Shown piece after piece: positions 36,705 to 51,000 of a DNA stretch of 64,000 bases. The stretch's first letter is position 1; each line of letters starts with the position of its first letter. The stretch is from Tetrahymena elliotti 4EA (taxonomy: Eukaryota; Ciliophora; Oligohymenophorea; Hymenostomatida; Tetrahymenidae): the NCBI GenBank assembly GCA_000231825.2, contig JH720297.1:1044393-1108392 (forward strand). The letters run 5' to 3'. Below the pieces are notes generated by a model. That model had not been told where the DNA came from and made no database searches. It saw only the letters and a list, made by a program, of their open reading frames with translations. Both the position numbers and the translations under genes were made by a program.

Positions 36705-39700
36705 TCAATTTGCATCAGAGTGTGAACGCGCATATTTTATAACTTTATATCTATCCATACCTCCTTTTTCATTTTCATCGGGAACTACTTTAAAAGAAGA
36801 TAAATTAGAATCATCTAATATAATTTAATCAACAATTATTCCATTTGACTTCTACTCATAGATATTTATTTGCTCAATTATAAAATCTTTTTATTCTTTT
36901 TCAAAGTTACTGCCATTTATTTGACCATCCAAATGTTTTTACTCATCTTCAAAATAAACGCTCATTCTAGGCTTAAGTTTTTCAGTAGATTATTAATTAA
37001 AATTATTTTTTTTATCTTCAATAATATTTAGTTATGATAGTTATTTTTTACTTTTATTGCTTTTTAATTGTAAGACTTAAGATTTAAAATACTTGCTTTT
37101 ATCTAAATCAAAACTATTATTAATCTAGCAAAATGTTTTATATTTTGATGTATCTACAATATCTAAATTTTCTGAAACCTAAAATATATGAAGTAGATCA
37201 GATCCTATTTATCTAATTAGCCTATTATTTATACTGAAAATAAAATGATAAACATATTTAAAATCAAAACAATTACTTTTTATCATGAATGGTGTATTCT
37301 TAATTTTACTTTATCATTTAATAAGAGTCGAAAAGTTTCTATTCAATTAAAAAAATGTTATTAAATATCTTTAAAATATTTTATCTATTCTTACTTCAAA
37401 TTACTCTACAGTTTAGAATTCTAATTTTTCTAACAAAATTCCATTTTCTGGTAGGAATACTGATTTGTATTTTTCCTTTTATAATTCAAAATTTTCTTTT
37501 GGTTCTAATGTAATTACAGGCTTCGGATGATACTAAAAAATAAGTCTTTAGTACTAATCAAAAATAATATTTTTAATTTTATCAATTTATTAAATTTTCT
37601 CTAGAATGTTGTATATATCCAAATCATTATTAATCATTTTTGTAGCCTTATTTATATATTAGTTGTATTCTGTTTTAAAAAATTTATTTATTGTTATTTT
37701 TGAAATTATGTATTAAAACCCTATTTAAAAGTTCTACTTTTGCTATAAAATCTTTTTAAATTGCTTAATTAAGTAAGCTTTTCCACTTTATTTTTGCTTT
37801 TCTTTTTCTTAATCTTATTCCTATCCATTTTCTGTTTTCATTACTTACTCATTTTCCTTCTCTTTAGATTTTTAATTATTAGATTTTGGCTTTGAGCCAG
37901 CTGTTGATTTAGGAACTTTAAATTCACCAATTTATGTTTAAGAGAAAAGTTTATTTTATGAAAACAAATTTGAAGATAATTGTAAATTTTAGTTATTATT
38001 TTATATAAAGTTGTTATTAATTTCATTTACTTTTGTAAAGCTATTGTTATATACTTAAATATTCTGATCTGATTGAATGTTTTATTAAAAAAGAGATCTT
38101 TATAGTTATAGGTAAGGAGATATAGCAATATTTGTATCTTGTTTATTTGGGCTATCAATATAAGATATTGCATTGTTTCGTGTTTCTTTTTAGCTTTTAG
38201 ACTCAAAAGTATAAAGAGTATTAGCTAAGTCAAGTATAAATCTAAAATTATTATACTTTTTTAAAATCAAACCAGCGCATACAAAAACTAATTATGCTAA
38301 CCCACCTAATTCAGCTAAAAATTATGTCAATTTTTGATAAGATCTGTTAATTGAAGTCACATATGGACTTAATCTAAGAGTAAGAACAACAAAAACACCA
38401 TCTTGTCTAGACAACTAAGTAGTTTCTAATATATCATTATTTTCTTATGTTAAAAATTTATAATTCCTATTATCGGTTGTAGGTAAAAGTGACATATCAT
38501 TCACTACATCAATATCTTAGAAATAGATATCACATAATTTTGCCATTTTATAAGGAACAAAAGTATAATAAAGTTTATCATTTATAAAAGGTGTGAAAAA
38601 GTTATGTGGTTAATCTACATTAAGTACATAATTTGAATGGTAGATATTCATTCCATGAAATCCATCTCTTTAGGTTACTTGATCTACCTTTATATTTTAT
38701 TTTTTATAATCACATTAAATGTTAGATTTTGCCAGCTTTATTTAGGATAATTGCTTTCTTTTAGTGGTTAAAAAAATTATCTTTTTTCAAGTGATTTTAG
38801 CTTTTTTATCAAAATTTTAATCACAATTCATTATATTTCTTCAAAAAAATAACAATATGTTTAAAGAGCTTTTGGAAATCAAAATTAAGTTCTAAAAAAA
38901 GTCAAAATACAGTTTTTCAATTATTCTTTATTCATAAGATTTTAGCTTCTTATATTACTATGTGAAATTAATCTTAAAAATTTAATTATCTAGAAAAAAT
39001 TTATTACCTCAGATTAAGGAGCACAAATTGGATTCCACTTTAGAGAAGGATTATTTGGTGTTACACATGGGACTACACTAATTTAAATGAAAGCAAATTT
39101 ATTACTTCCAAACATTCCTTAAATGAATAGCGAAGAATTTAGTCTTTTTGTTTAAATAAAATCTTATTTTTAATGTTAAAAAATTAGTTCTTGTTTTATT
39201 TATATTACTGATTCTATAAAAATTTAAATTAATCGATTGAAAAAAACAACATCACCAAAAGTTAATTTTATGTATTATTTTCCAATAAAAAAGTAAATGA
39301 AGATTATATATTTTTTATTATTTAATATTACGTTGGACAGAGATAATCATCTCCATAGGATTCAAAGAGTTATGTAAAATTTGCATAACTTTTCATTTTT
39401 TCCCAATGATTTGATGTACATGGCTCTAATTAAATATCATAAAATTTTCTTCTCTACTAACTACCCTCTAATGTGTATACTCTATTTTAAAGAAATTGTA
39501 TGTCAAATTTCATATCTAAATCTAAAAATTAATTTTTTGCAGCATTCTTAATAAGCTCTTAATAATTCTACTATTTTACCCTTGTTGAACAGTGATGTTA
39601 AAATAAGGGTTTGTTATAAAATCTCTTTTGCTTTGATAAACTCTAAGTGCAAACATGAATCTGTCTGGATTCAAAGAAGACTCTGGAGGATTTGGAGAGT

Positions 39701-39952
39701 AAATTCTATTTGTGACTACTTTTACTTCATCCTTTGTATAAAAAGAAGACACCCCTTTCATTAAAAAATATTCATTTATTGATCAATAATGCGTTAATTA
39801 CTTGGCCATATAAAAATAATAATAAGCACGATAGCTAAGATCGATGTAAATCCACCAAATTTAGTCTTATAAAAAAAGGAATTATTTATTTATAAACCAA
39901 CTTAGCTGCTAAATAAATCTGCTTCTCTTAAAAAATTTCCTAATTTGTTCAT
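36705..39952 (-). CDS. Two-TM Cys-ectodomain protein, array copy 1
   Basis: Seven exons, all GT-AG and in phase: 39802..39952, 39580..39754, 39332..39481, 39008..39143, 37395..38687, 37310..37338 and 36705..37233. About 820 aa. Cytosolic start with FSSQVGLQINNSFFYKTKF; TM1 near 34-51; ectodomain to about 330 with NPPESSLNPDRFMFA, NPYFNITV, LEPCTSNHW, YLCPT, GMFGSNKF, VPCVTPNNP and KWNPICA. Then TM2 (ELGGLAQLVFVCAGLIL) and a Q/N/K-rich cytosolic tail of about 460 aa. Topology resembles trimeric two-TM channels (P2X or ENaC style), but I see no family motif and do not assign one. Exon 6 is a 29 nt micro-exon. The tail motif VPDEN may splice instead from 36775 to an exon near 36285 (ELFKIRLNFF). 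Confidence 0.8.
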
Positions 39953-40368
39953 TTTAGCTAAAATAAGGACTTTTGATGAAAGTTATCTTCAATTTTTTTG
40001 TATTTTTTAATTATTTATTTTGATGGTAAATTATTGTAGATTGCCCAATTAATTTTTATTAAACAACAAACAAAAATCACATAAATAAATAAATAATCAA
40101 AAATTGCTTGGATTAATTATTTTTATTATACATTTATCAATTAAAATAGATACAATCAAATAATAGAAATTATGGTATATTTATCATAATTTAATACCGA
40201 ATTACCGAATTTAGTTGATTCAAAACTGAATATCCTTTATAAAAATCCTTTAATAACTCTATTCAAATCATTTCTCTAAAGATACTTTTTAAGGCATTTT
40301 TTATTTATAATATAAAAGATGTATTTTAAGAAAAAAATAGCAATAAAATGAAGCATTTTTATAAATTT
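39953..40368. other. Short intergenic spacer in two-TM array
   Basis: 416 nt holding the promoter of copy 1 and the 3' UTR of copy 2. No gene. Confidence 0.55.
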
Positions 40369-43300
40369 TCACATTTTTTATTTAATATTTAATAGTATTT
40401 AATCTTTTTGATATTTTTCTAATTATGATAAGATTTGAATTGCTTCAGTGTTTTCATCAGGAATTATTTTTTTATCTTACTTTTATTCACCTTGTTTGAT
40501 AATTGAAAAATCTTAACTTATTTCTTCTAAATTATTTGTAAGCGCACTCACTGACTTAATACTTTTCCTTATTAGATTTGATTTTAGTTAAGAAATTTGA
40601 GAGTTATTAGGATTCAAATTTATTTGGGAAAAAGATTAATTTCCTTGCTGAAAAATTTAAGATCTCTTTTATTAGCTATTTTAAGGTGTTAAATTTATTT
40701 ATGTGAGAGCTTGTGTAGGATACAGAGAAGGCTATTGAGATATATTAGCTTATATTTTATTTAATGCTTGACATGCATCTTTAAACTGAAATGCTTTAAT
40801 TGTATTTTCTCCCAAACAATCTATCAATCTTTGATTTACACTGTTAAAAAAATTAAAAAGATACCTAAACGAAAAAAAAATTTACTTTTGAAACTACTTG
40901 TTTTTTAATTACTGATGCTTCACTTACTTGTATGAATCATACAAAATCTATTTTAAAAATATATATTTAAATAAATTGTTATAACTTTTATTTTTATTGA
41001 AAATAAATTACAGTGTTGGAGCTTTTGTCTTATTTCTATGTAAATTCTTCTGAAATCTATTAAATCTATTTCTTTGATTAATTAAGCTTTTCTTGAGATT
41101 AAATGCATTACTTAACTTATAGACAACCTTACTGATTATTTATTGTGTTTACTGAATAATCAAAAAGTCTTTTTTAATGCTTATCAAAAATAACGCTTTT
41201 TAATTTATCTATCTGTTTAGTCTTCTTGATTATATTTAGTACATCTAAATCGCTACTAACTAGTGATATAGCTTAAGTTACAAAGGCACCCTCTTTAGAA
41301 AAAAACTTTAATCTTGGAAATAGATAATATACTAAGTATTTAAAAACTGAAATTTAATTAACTTATTTTTATTCCTCACAAATCTTTTTTTCTTATGATT
41401 TCATACAATTAAAAAAATTAAAGCATTTTTTTTGTTTTTTTTCTTCTGATTAATTTACAGATGTAATCTCATTTTTTTATAATTTCAAAATAGATTACAA
41501 TTATAAATTATTTTGTTTATTTGAATCTACTCTATGAATAGAGCTTGCAAAACATTTTTAAGAGTCATTCCTTTTTAATTAATTTATTTGAATTGTTTAA
41601 GAATTATTTTCAGAATCTTTTGGTTACACCTTTTTAGTTAAACAATGTTGAAAGCTTGAATTATTTTATGGATTATCCACTATTTACTAAGGCTAGATTA
41701 AATAGCTAAAATTATTAATATCTTTATAAACAGATGATTGAATATTAACCAAAGAATTCGAATTATTATTTATATTATTTTAAATCTATGATTCTTTTTA
41801 TAGCTGTTGTTTTTTCTCTTTATTCTTACTTTTTTATCTTTTATTTGTTTTCATCTTATTTGTTTCATCTGAGTGATATAGTTTATTAGCTAATTCAACA
41901 GTGAACTCAAAAAAATTATACTTTTTTATCACAACTGCTAAAGATGCCATAACTAAATGTGTAAAACCTCCAAGTTTACTCAATAATTCAGTGAATTTTT
42001 GATAAGATCTATTAATTTGTGTTACTTATGGACTTAGTCTTATTGTTAGAACAACAAAATTATCATCTTATCTCTCTAGTTCAGTGATTTCTCTATAATC
42101 GTTGTCTTATTAAATAGGAAATTTGAAATATCTATAGTCATTAGTAAAAAAAATAGATTCGTCATTCACAACTGAAACATCTTAAATATAAATATCACAA
42201 TTTCTAGCCATTTTATGAGGAACAAAAGTAAAATATAATTTATCATTTATGAAAGGAGTAAAAAATTTTTCAGGCTAATCTACATTTAATACAAAATTAG
42301 AGTGATAAAAATTAATCCCTTAATTTCCATTCTGAGATGTAACTTGATCAACCTTTTTTTATGATATTTTGAAATTGTTACTGAAATTGAATGCCATTTA
42401 ACTGAAATAAAGAAAATAAGCCAATTAGTAATAAAAATTCTATTTTTTTGATTAAAATTATTTGGTTTTACTATTTCTTTAGATGCACAAATAGGATTCC
42501 ATTTTCTGTTTGGGTCATTTGGTGTCACACAAGGTGTAACTTTCACCTCAAAATAAGAAAATATATCACTACCATACATTCCCTCCAAAAAGATCTAAGA
42601 ATCCATTCTTTAATTTTAATATGAATAATTCTATTTTATTTGTTCAAAGAATAAAATAATTAAATACGAAGGACACAAAAAATCATATCCGTAGGGTTTA
42701 AAAAGTTCGTTAAAACTTTCATAAGAATTTATCAAGTTCCAATGATGAGGAGTACAAGGTTCTAATTCTATTTCTTACTGCTCTATATTCTTAGTAGAAG
42801 TTCCTTTCTTATAAGTTTGAGTACTAATTATTCACAAAAAAATATTAAATAACAATTGATTTTTTATTGCTTTAAAGAAATATTTGATTAAAATATTTTT
42901 TAAAATTAGTATCTATATGAATGAATAAAAATCAATATTAAATTACATCTGAGTCACTGTAATGTTAAAGTAAGGATTGGTTAAAAAATTGTTTTGATAT
43001 ATTTATACAGCAAACATAAATCTTTATGGACTCAAATTAGAACGAGGCGGATGAGGATAATATATACTATCTTTTACAACTTTGACAGATGATTTTTCAA
43101 AGAATGAATTAATATCTATTGTTAAGATAAAAATAGCTTAATATTTTTTACTTCCATTAAATAAGAGATATATTCATTATTATCATTATTATTATCTTCT
43201 TTATATATTTAGTTTTACTTGACATAAAGAATAGGAGAATAAATGCATATGATAGAATCGTAATTAAACCGCCAAATGTTGTTTTGTAGTAAAATGAATT

Positions 43301-43369
43301 ATTCATATGTAACCCTATTTGATTACTAAACTAATCTAATCCCTTTACATATTACTTTACTTTTATCAT
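40369..43369 (-). CDS. Two-TM Cys-ectodomain protein, array copy 2
   Basis: Exons 43219..43369, 42947..43115, 42668..42823, 42472..42607, 41012..42352, 40928..40947 and 40369..40840; about 814 aa. Starts MIKVKQYVKGLDQFSNQIGL. TM1 (LITILSYAFILLFF) is followed by an ectodomain with HPPRSNLSPQRFMFAV, LTNPYFNITV, IELEPCTPHHWN, FLCPS, LEGMYGSDIF, VTPCVTPNDP, KWNPICASK, FYHSNFVLNVDQP, FINDKLYFTFVP, NCDIYIQDV and LTIRLSPQVTQINRSYQK. TM2 follows (LGGFTHLVMASLAVVIKKY), then a long polar tail with FDKHQKRLFD. Exon 6 is 20 nt. The tail ends with IIPDEN and a Q/K-rich end. Same exon plan as copies 1, 3 and 4. Confidence 0.83.
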
Positions 43370-44251
43370 TTTTAAAAAACTCTCTAAGTATTATTGCCTT
43401 TTTCTTAATTTGATAATTTAATTATTCTTGTATTAGTCTTTTTACTCTAATTTTATTAATTTTGAGTATTAACCAAATTTTTTAGAGCATTATCTCCTTA
43501 AAAATTATAGACATTATTTATTACTTTTTAAATTATTATGTTCTTACCAATATTATGCTTCATAAAAATAAGCAAAACAATTCTTAAATATTATACACAT
43601 TTTTTAAGCAATCTATCTTAACTTTAATTCAATTGGCTTAACAATATCTATCTATGCCAAAATAATCATGAAAAGTTCTATTTCTAATATTATGTTTCAA
43701 GTGTTTAATTTTCAGCTATTTACTTGTGGTAATTAAAATAAGCTTAGGTAAGTATTTTTTGTTAAATTAAAAGAATAACATTTCAGATATTTATAAATTT
43801 GAAAATATGACCATTTTTAGTTTTTATGCATTTAAGGTTTACTGACTCAAATTCTTTTATTTTTTTTGAGGATAAAGTTGATTGAGGAATTTTTGAACAA
43901 AGCTCAGAAGTTAAATATTTTATTTAATTCCAAAATAATAGGTAGGTATTTTTACATTTTTAGAAATAATTTTAGAATATGTAAAAATTTCATCTAAATA
44001 ATTGAAAACAATCAACAATTTTAAAAACTAATGAAAATAAAAGTAGTGTTCCAAAAAGAACCTTTCTAATGGTTTGCCCCCTCCCCTCCTATTTTGTTTT
44101 AATTGTAAATTCTAAAATAATACCCGAATGAAGAGAAAAAGCTAAATTCTAAAAAAGTAAATTTAAACCAATAAAGGTTAAAATAAATTTAATAAATAAT
44201 ATTTTATAAAGAGTTTTTTAAATTGGTGAAAATTATATTTATAAAAAATGT
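43370..44251. other. Intergenic spacer in two-TM array
   Basis: 882 nt, AT-rich except for a C-rich pyrimidine tract at 44073..44095 (ccccctcccctcc), just downstream of copy 3. No gene seen. Confidence 0.5.
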
Positions 44252-47241
44252 TCAAACAATTTTTTATTTGCTTATGAGCATTCTTTATTTATTATAACTT
44301 TAGAGCATTGATAATATTTAGGCAGGATTTGAATTTTCTTCAGGGATTTATCTTTTTATTTTCAATTAATTTTTAATTGGTTCAGCTTCAGAGTCTTATT
44401 CCTTGCTAAGTGAATCAATCTCAAGTTGCCTTACTGAGTTTGTTTTGTTTTTATTCACACTCTGTATCGTTTTAAAATTTTGGTGTAACTTATTATTTAA
44501 ATCAGTCTGAGATTAAGAAGAACTATTTTTATATTTTTTTATTTTCTTTTTCATCAAAGTGAATGACCTCTTTTGTAAATGATTTGTTGTATTAACTTTA
44601 AGTGGGTAGTTTGAATCTAAATTAGTAAGTTTTGAAATACTCGGAATGAATTCAACATCTTTCTATTCAAACCCTTAGAATATATCGTTGCCAAGATTAT
44701 TAATGAGCCTTTAGTTGATACTTGAACAAAAAATAAATAAATAATATTTAAAAGATAATTACTTTGAGTTTAAATTAGTTTGTTCTTAAAGACATTTCAC
44801 TTACTAATAAGAATCAAAGAGCTATTTCATTTAAAGAAATAACATATTATGAAAAGAATTAATTATTTTTAATAATTTACTTTTTGCTGTTTTTAAGTAT
44901 CAAAAAATGAATATTTTGTTACCCTTGATTAAATTTAATCTTACTGATTTAATTAATCTGGATTTTCTTATAGTGGTACACAATAATTATCACTATTTTG
45001 TGTGTCTTAAAAGTTAATTTTATGACTAGACATCAAATCAAAAAGTCTTTTTTAGTGTTTATCAAAAATAACATGTTTTAATTTATCAATCTCTTGCATT
45101 TTCTTATGTATATTTATAACATCTAAATTATCATTTACCATTTTAACTGCTTAAGTAACATATAAGCCTTCTTAAGAAAATAGCTTGGATTTTGGAAATA
45201 AATAATAAAACATATATTTAATAATAGAGATCTCTTTATTCTACTTCATTTCTTCATTTTTCTACTCTGATGTAGTACTTGTGGGATTAAACAGTTTAAA
45301 GCATTTTTTCTACTTTTTTATTTCTTATTATTACAACTAAGGGATATCTAATTTATCCTTTTATTCTAAAATATAATTATTGGTTTGTGAATTATTTGCA
45401 GAATTTTAATAGAGTTTGATGGTAAAAGGAGATGGTGATTATTGAAATGTATTCCTTTTTTTTAAATTCTTAGTTGAAGTTAATTAAGGACTAATAGCAA
45501 ATTTAAGAGTTTAATCTGTCTACAAGCTTTAATTTTTAAACATGCTTTACTGTAATTAAGATTAATTAAAATTACCCAGCCTACTAGCCTCATTAAAAAT
45601 AGAAAAAACATCTTCCTTTGCTTATTTATTATTTTCTATTAAGTTGGAATTATTTTATGATTAAAATGATTTTTTATTTTAATCTTTCTTATTTTTTTTG
45701 TTTTTCCTATTTTAACTATTACTAATTTAGTCTGATTGATAGATTTTGTTAGCTAATTCTATTGTAAATTCAAACAAATTATATTTTTTTATAATAAGCC
45801 CTAAAGAAGCCATAACTAAATGAGTAAATCCTCCTAATTCACTTAATATGGAAGTTATTCTCTTAAATGATCTATTGATCTCTGTTACATAAGGAGTTAA
45901 TCTAACAGTTAAAATAGCAAAACGACCATCTGGCCTTTCTAATTCAGTGATTTCTCTTTAATCGTTGCTTTTCTGAAGGGGAAATTAAAATTTTTTTGTT
46001 TCACTTTGAAAAAAAATAGATTCATCTGTCTAAACTGAAACATCTTGCAGATAAATGTCACAATTCCTAGTCATTTTATAAGGAACAAAAGTAAAAAAAA
46101 GCCTATCATTTATAAATGGGGTAAAAAAATCTGATGGTTAGTCAACATTCAGAGCATAATTTGAGTGATAAAAACTAACTCCTTAGTAGCCTTTTTTTTC
46201 AGTTGATTCCTCTACCTATAAATATATAATTCTTTTCTATCCACATTTAGCCAAATTAAACAAGTTAAATAAGATGAAAATAGCAAATTAATTTAGAATT
46301 AGTAATTTAAAGTTAGTTTTAAAAACCTCACCTCTTCCTTGGGTGCACAAACAGGATTCCATTTTCTTTTAGGATCATTTGGAGTTATACAAGGAGTGAC
46401 TATAACTTAGAAAAAAGAAAATACATCGCTTCCATACATTCCTTCTAAAAATAATACAGAATTCTTACTAAGTTTTAGCATTTTTATAAATTATTTTATA
46501 TTTTATAAAAATCTATGAATAATAATGAAATATGATTACGATGGACATAAATAATTAAATCCATAAGGTAGAAATAATTAAGTAAAATTTGCATATGAAT
46601 CTGCTAAATTCCAATGCTCAGGAGTGCAAGGCTCTAATTCTATTTCATACTCTTCTATGTGCTTAGTAGAAGTACTAGGTTCGTTCTTAAAAATCCTTTT
46701 AAATTTAATAAAGTATGGAATATTTTTAAAATTTATAACAAAAATCTCACTAAAAAGAATTATTGACAATATTAATTAGATTTTCCTAATAATAATATTC
46801 TAATTTATTTTAACTTTTATATAAAAAAAATTATTTTTATGTAGTTACTTTTAGTAGACAGTTATGTTGAAAAAAGGGTTAGTAAGAAAATCTTCTTGTT
46901 CTATCTAAACTGCAAACATGAATCTGTTAGAATTCATGTAAGAGCGAGGAGGATTCGGATTGTACCTACTATTTGTAATAACATAGACTGACTCTTTTAG
47001 GAAGAATGAAGTGATTTCTTTATTTTCAAAATAAAATGATGAACTTATTACTTAAATAAATATTTTTAATGAGATTAAAAAACAATTTACTTGATAAAAA
47101 GAAGAGCAAAATAAATATAAAAGATAAAATAGTTAAACACCCTCCTAAGGTTGTTTTATACTTGTAAGAATTATTCATGTGCAACCCTATTTAATTGCTG
47201 AATTGATCAACCCCTTATATTATTGATTTTATTTGGATCAT
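44252..47241 (-). CDS. Two-TM Cys-ectodomain protein, array copy 3
   Basis: Exons 47091..47241, 46849..47017, 46540..46695, 46332..46467, 44881..46215, 44805..44821 and 44252..44720; about 810 aa. Start MIQIKSIIQGVDQFSNQIGL; TM1 LTILSFIFILLFF. The ectodomain has NPNPPRSYMNSNRFMFAV, LTNPFFNITV, ELEPCTPEHWN, YLCPS, LEGMYGSDVF, VTPCITPNDPKRKWNPVCA, FYHSNYALNVDQP and NCDIYLQDVSV. TM2 ELGGFTHLVMASLGLIIKKY. The tail has FDKHQKRLFD and PEENSN near the end. Exon 6 is only 17 nt (ctctttgattcttatta). It is closest to copy 2, with identical lengths for exons 1-4 (151, 169, 156, 136). Confidence 0.83.
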
Positions 47242-48018
47242 TTTGGCTTATTTTTAATCTATAAATTAACTTGCTTTATTTCTCTATCGTTAATCTAATT
47301 AAGTATTTTTTTAATATTCTTAAATGATAATATATATGTTTAAGGCTCTTCTCATCACTCATTACATTTTTTTGATTCAATTAGATTGAAAAAAAAATTA
47401 ATTAATAATAATTTATAATGTTTTTATTTGTGAAATATAGATTTTCAAGTTCTAAAATTTTAAGAAATTAGAAGGAAAGTTATTTATTTTAATAACTTTT
47501 ATTATTTATGATTCATTTATAGCCAATGTCAAAATAATTTATCAGATATAATTTAAAAAGGAGTTATCAAAGTATAAATGTAATTGATTCAAGAAAAAAA
47601 TTTAAGAATAAATTTAAATCAACTACATAATTTTTTAAACCAATAGAAAGATAGGATTTATTGATGAGAATAAATATTAATTAAAATGATTTAAAGTGAA
47701 GTTAATGATTTAATTGATTTCCAATAAAAAGGTATTTATTTTCATAAATTTAAAGCAAGAATAATTTTATGAAATTTACATTAATAAATATACAAAAAAT
47801 TGATACAATCATAAAATTTTTATTAAAAAGCAGCTTAAATTAATAATGAGTCTTAAGAAATTTTACTTAAACAAAATAATTAAGAACATCCTAAGTCATT
47901 TATTCATAATTTATATTGATACAAAATTATATTTTTTGTCGATAATTAATATGTTGTAAAATGATTTTGAATAAAATGCTATGGTATTTCCAATTTCGTA
48001 TTTTGAAAATATTAGAAT
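47242..48018. other. Intergenic spacer in two-TM array
   Basis: 777 nt, AT-rich. Promoter of copy 3 and 3' flank of copy 4. Confidence 0.5.
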
Positions 48019-51000
48019 TCATTTATCATATACTTATAGTTTTAATTTTTTTATATTTTAAGATTAAGGCTCTATTTCTGGAATTTCTACTTCTGATAAA
48101 TCTTATGAAAATTAGTGAAATGAAAATTATTGGCTGGTGTTGTCTTTTTTAAATCCTGATTTTAATTCATCTGGATTAATACAAGTAATATTAGATATAG
48201 TTTTAATATTTTTTATTTCACCAAGTGCTATTATAGGGTAATTATGCCTATTAGTTGAGTCGGAAAGTTAGTCTAAAATTAATTAGGGAGTTTCTCTCAG
48301 TTTTTAAAATTAAAAAGTATTTTCATTTGAAAATGAATTATCATTATTTTAAATGTTTTGAGTGTTAATTAATGATAAATCAGCTGGCATTTCATTCTTT
48401 TAAATATAAGCTTGTTTTAAATTTTTTAGAGTTTATTATTTGCAAAAGAAACTTTTTGTTTCATATAATTTCTTAATTTCTGAATTTTAATTCATTTTAT
48501 GCTAATAATCAAGAGATTGAGACTATAGGAAAATATTTAGCAGTTCTGGACCTAAATGCTTAATTAGCTTTTTATTTATTCTTTAGAAAAAATAATTTAT
48601 TTAGGACAAAGTAATTGCAATCATAATATTACCTCACAGAATTTAAAGAATTGCTTAAATTGCTATTTAACTTCAAAAACGAATTATATAATTACTTTTT
48701 TATTAATATATTTTTTAAATTATTTCTTCACTGTAATTTTTCAAAATCAGTAAAAAACGAAAGAAATTTTTAAATATTAAAGCCAATTATTAAACCAAAT
48801 AATTCCAATAAAAATTGAGAGAGAAATAAAATTACTTTATAAGAATTTATGGTGTCATACTTTATTTTAGGAGACAATATTCCCCTATCTATACATTTTT
48901 ATTCTGACTCTTAGTAGCAAATTCTTTTGAAACAATTTTTTTAGGTTTTTTTTGAGACTATTTAATTATTAGTTAAATTTTCTTAAGTTAGGTTATTCTA
49001 TATTTAATTATTTTCAAGACTAATTTTAGGTTTTTAATAATAATTAAAGATTGTTTATTGCTATTTATCAAAGATAATAGTCTTAATTTTATCAATTTGT
49101 TATATTTTTTCAAGTATATTACAAATATCAAGATCTGAATGTATCATATCTGTTGCTTTAGTTATGTATTAGTTGTATTCGTTGTTATAAAAGTAACCCA
49201 AAGAAAATTTATGGAGAAAGTATTATATTCCAACATCAAATCTATAAGGCATCTTTAATATTTTATGAAATTAATTGATTAAATATTTTTCTTTAGAGTT
49301 TCTTTCATTTTAAGTTTGAGCAAATTGCTTGATAAATTTATTTTTATCATTTTTTAAGAAGTCTAAAAATATTTTGCTTTTATTAATAATTTTGAACACC
49401 GCTCTCCTAAATTTATCAATTGGTTTTTCTATCTCTATTCTTAATTCATTTATATTTGATTATTCTCTATTGATAGTATTCAAAAAATTTATAGGGCTTT
49501 ATTAAATTGATTGTATTTTGTTTAATGACTAGTTGCTAATTAATTCAATCTAAGTCTAACTTTTGACAGGGTTTTGATTTAATTCTTTGATTTTTTTGTT
49601 TTTTGTAGATGTTTCTTAATATTTTTAATTTACTGTTTCTTTGTTTATCTAATTTACGAAATTTAAACTGGAAGAAATAGCTAAATCTTTTTGAATCTTT
49701 ACACCTTAGCTGTCGATAACATAATTAATACTCGAAATGTCTTTAAAAAATTAAGAATTTAATTGTTTTTAAGGGTTTAATTTGCAGGATTATAAATTAG
49801 TAACATTCTAGTCTTAAGGCTTCTCATTTTTATTGTTTTAAATAATTTTTTGTTTACTCAAATTTGTATCAAATTAATATAAATTATTTGCTAAATCAAT
49901 AGTAAATCTAAAATTGTTATATTTGATAAGCAAAATTCCAACGCAAGTAAAAACAATTTAAATAAAACCTCCTAACTCACTTAATAGCTAGGAGGCTTTC
50001 TTATATTATCTGTTTATAACAGAAACATATGGACTCATCCTTAGAGTTAAAGTAACAAATTTATCATCACTCCTAAAAAGTTAAGTTGTTTCTCTAACAT
50101 CATTGTTCTCCTAAGTAAGAAACATTATATCTGTATAATCTTCAATAGGAAGCAAAGACTCATCAGTCATTACTTCAATATCTTAAAAATATACATCACA
50201 ATTCTAGGCTTATTTGTTAGGAACAAACATAAAATACAGTTTATCATTTATGTATGGAGTAAAATAATTGACAGGCTAATCTGCATTTAAAACATAATTT
50301 GAGTGATAAAAATTCATCCCGTGAAATCCTAATTTTTTAGTTTACTCCTATACCTTAATATTATATGATTAATAAGCAAATTAATTAAGAGTTTAAATCG
50401 AAATATCTCAAGTAAATTTATCTGTGGGAAAAAAAGATATTGTAATTGATTTGATTTCAATAGAACATTATAAAAGTTTTTAAAGAAAAAAATATTAATA
50501 GATAATTTTGAGGTTTCTTGAATATTTTGTTTAGTTTTTTAATAATTAATATTTTTAGGTAAATGTATTATTGCTTTTACCTTCTTAGTAATAGTAAGTA
50601 AGAATAATTATTGAAATTTGTATTTTTATTTATATTCTAAAAAAATCAATTTCATTTGTTAGTTTTTTAAATATTTTTTAACATACCTCTTCTTATGATG
50701 CACAGATTGGATTCCACTTTTAATTAGGATCATTTGGAGAAATACATGGTTCTACTTGTACTTCTATATATTAAAATATATCACTTCCCCACATTCCTTA
50801 CAGCTACATTTTTTACCCCAATCTTATTTATTTAATAGTATTATTAAAACTTCAAAAAATAAAAATATTTTGAATTTGAAATCATTCTTTGTTTTACATT
50901 TTTTATTCATTTAATTATGTTTTTAATATTTACGCTCCTTATAAATTAGCTTTAATATGTTTTAAATTTTGTATGCTTTTTCTACCATAATTACATCACA

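Noticed and set aside
39582..39764. Plus-strand frame of about 60 codons
   Set aside because: Antisense shadow of exon 2 of the minus-strand two-TM copy 1, whose frame is supported by three paralogues.
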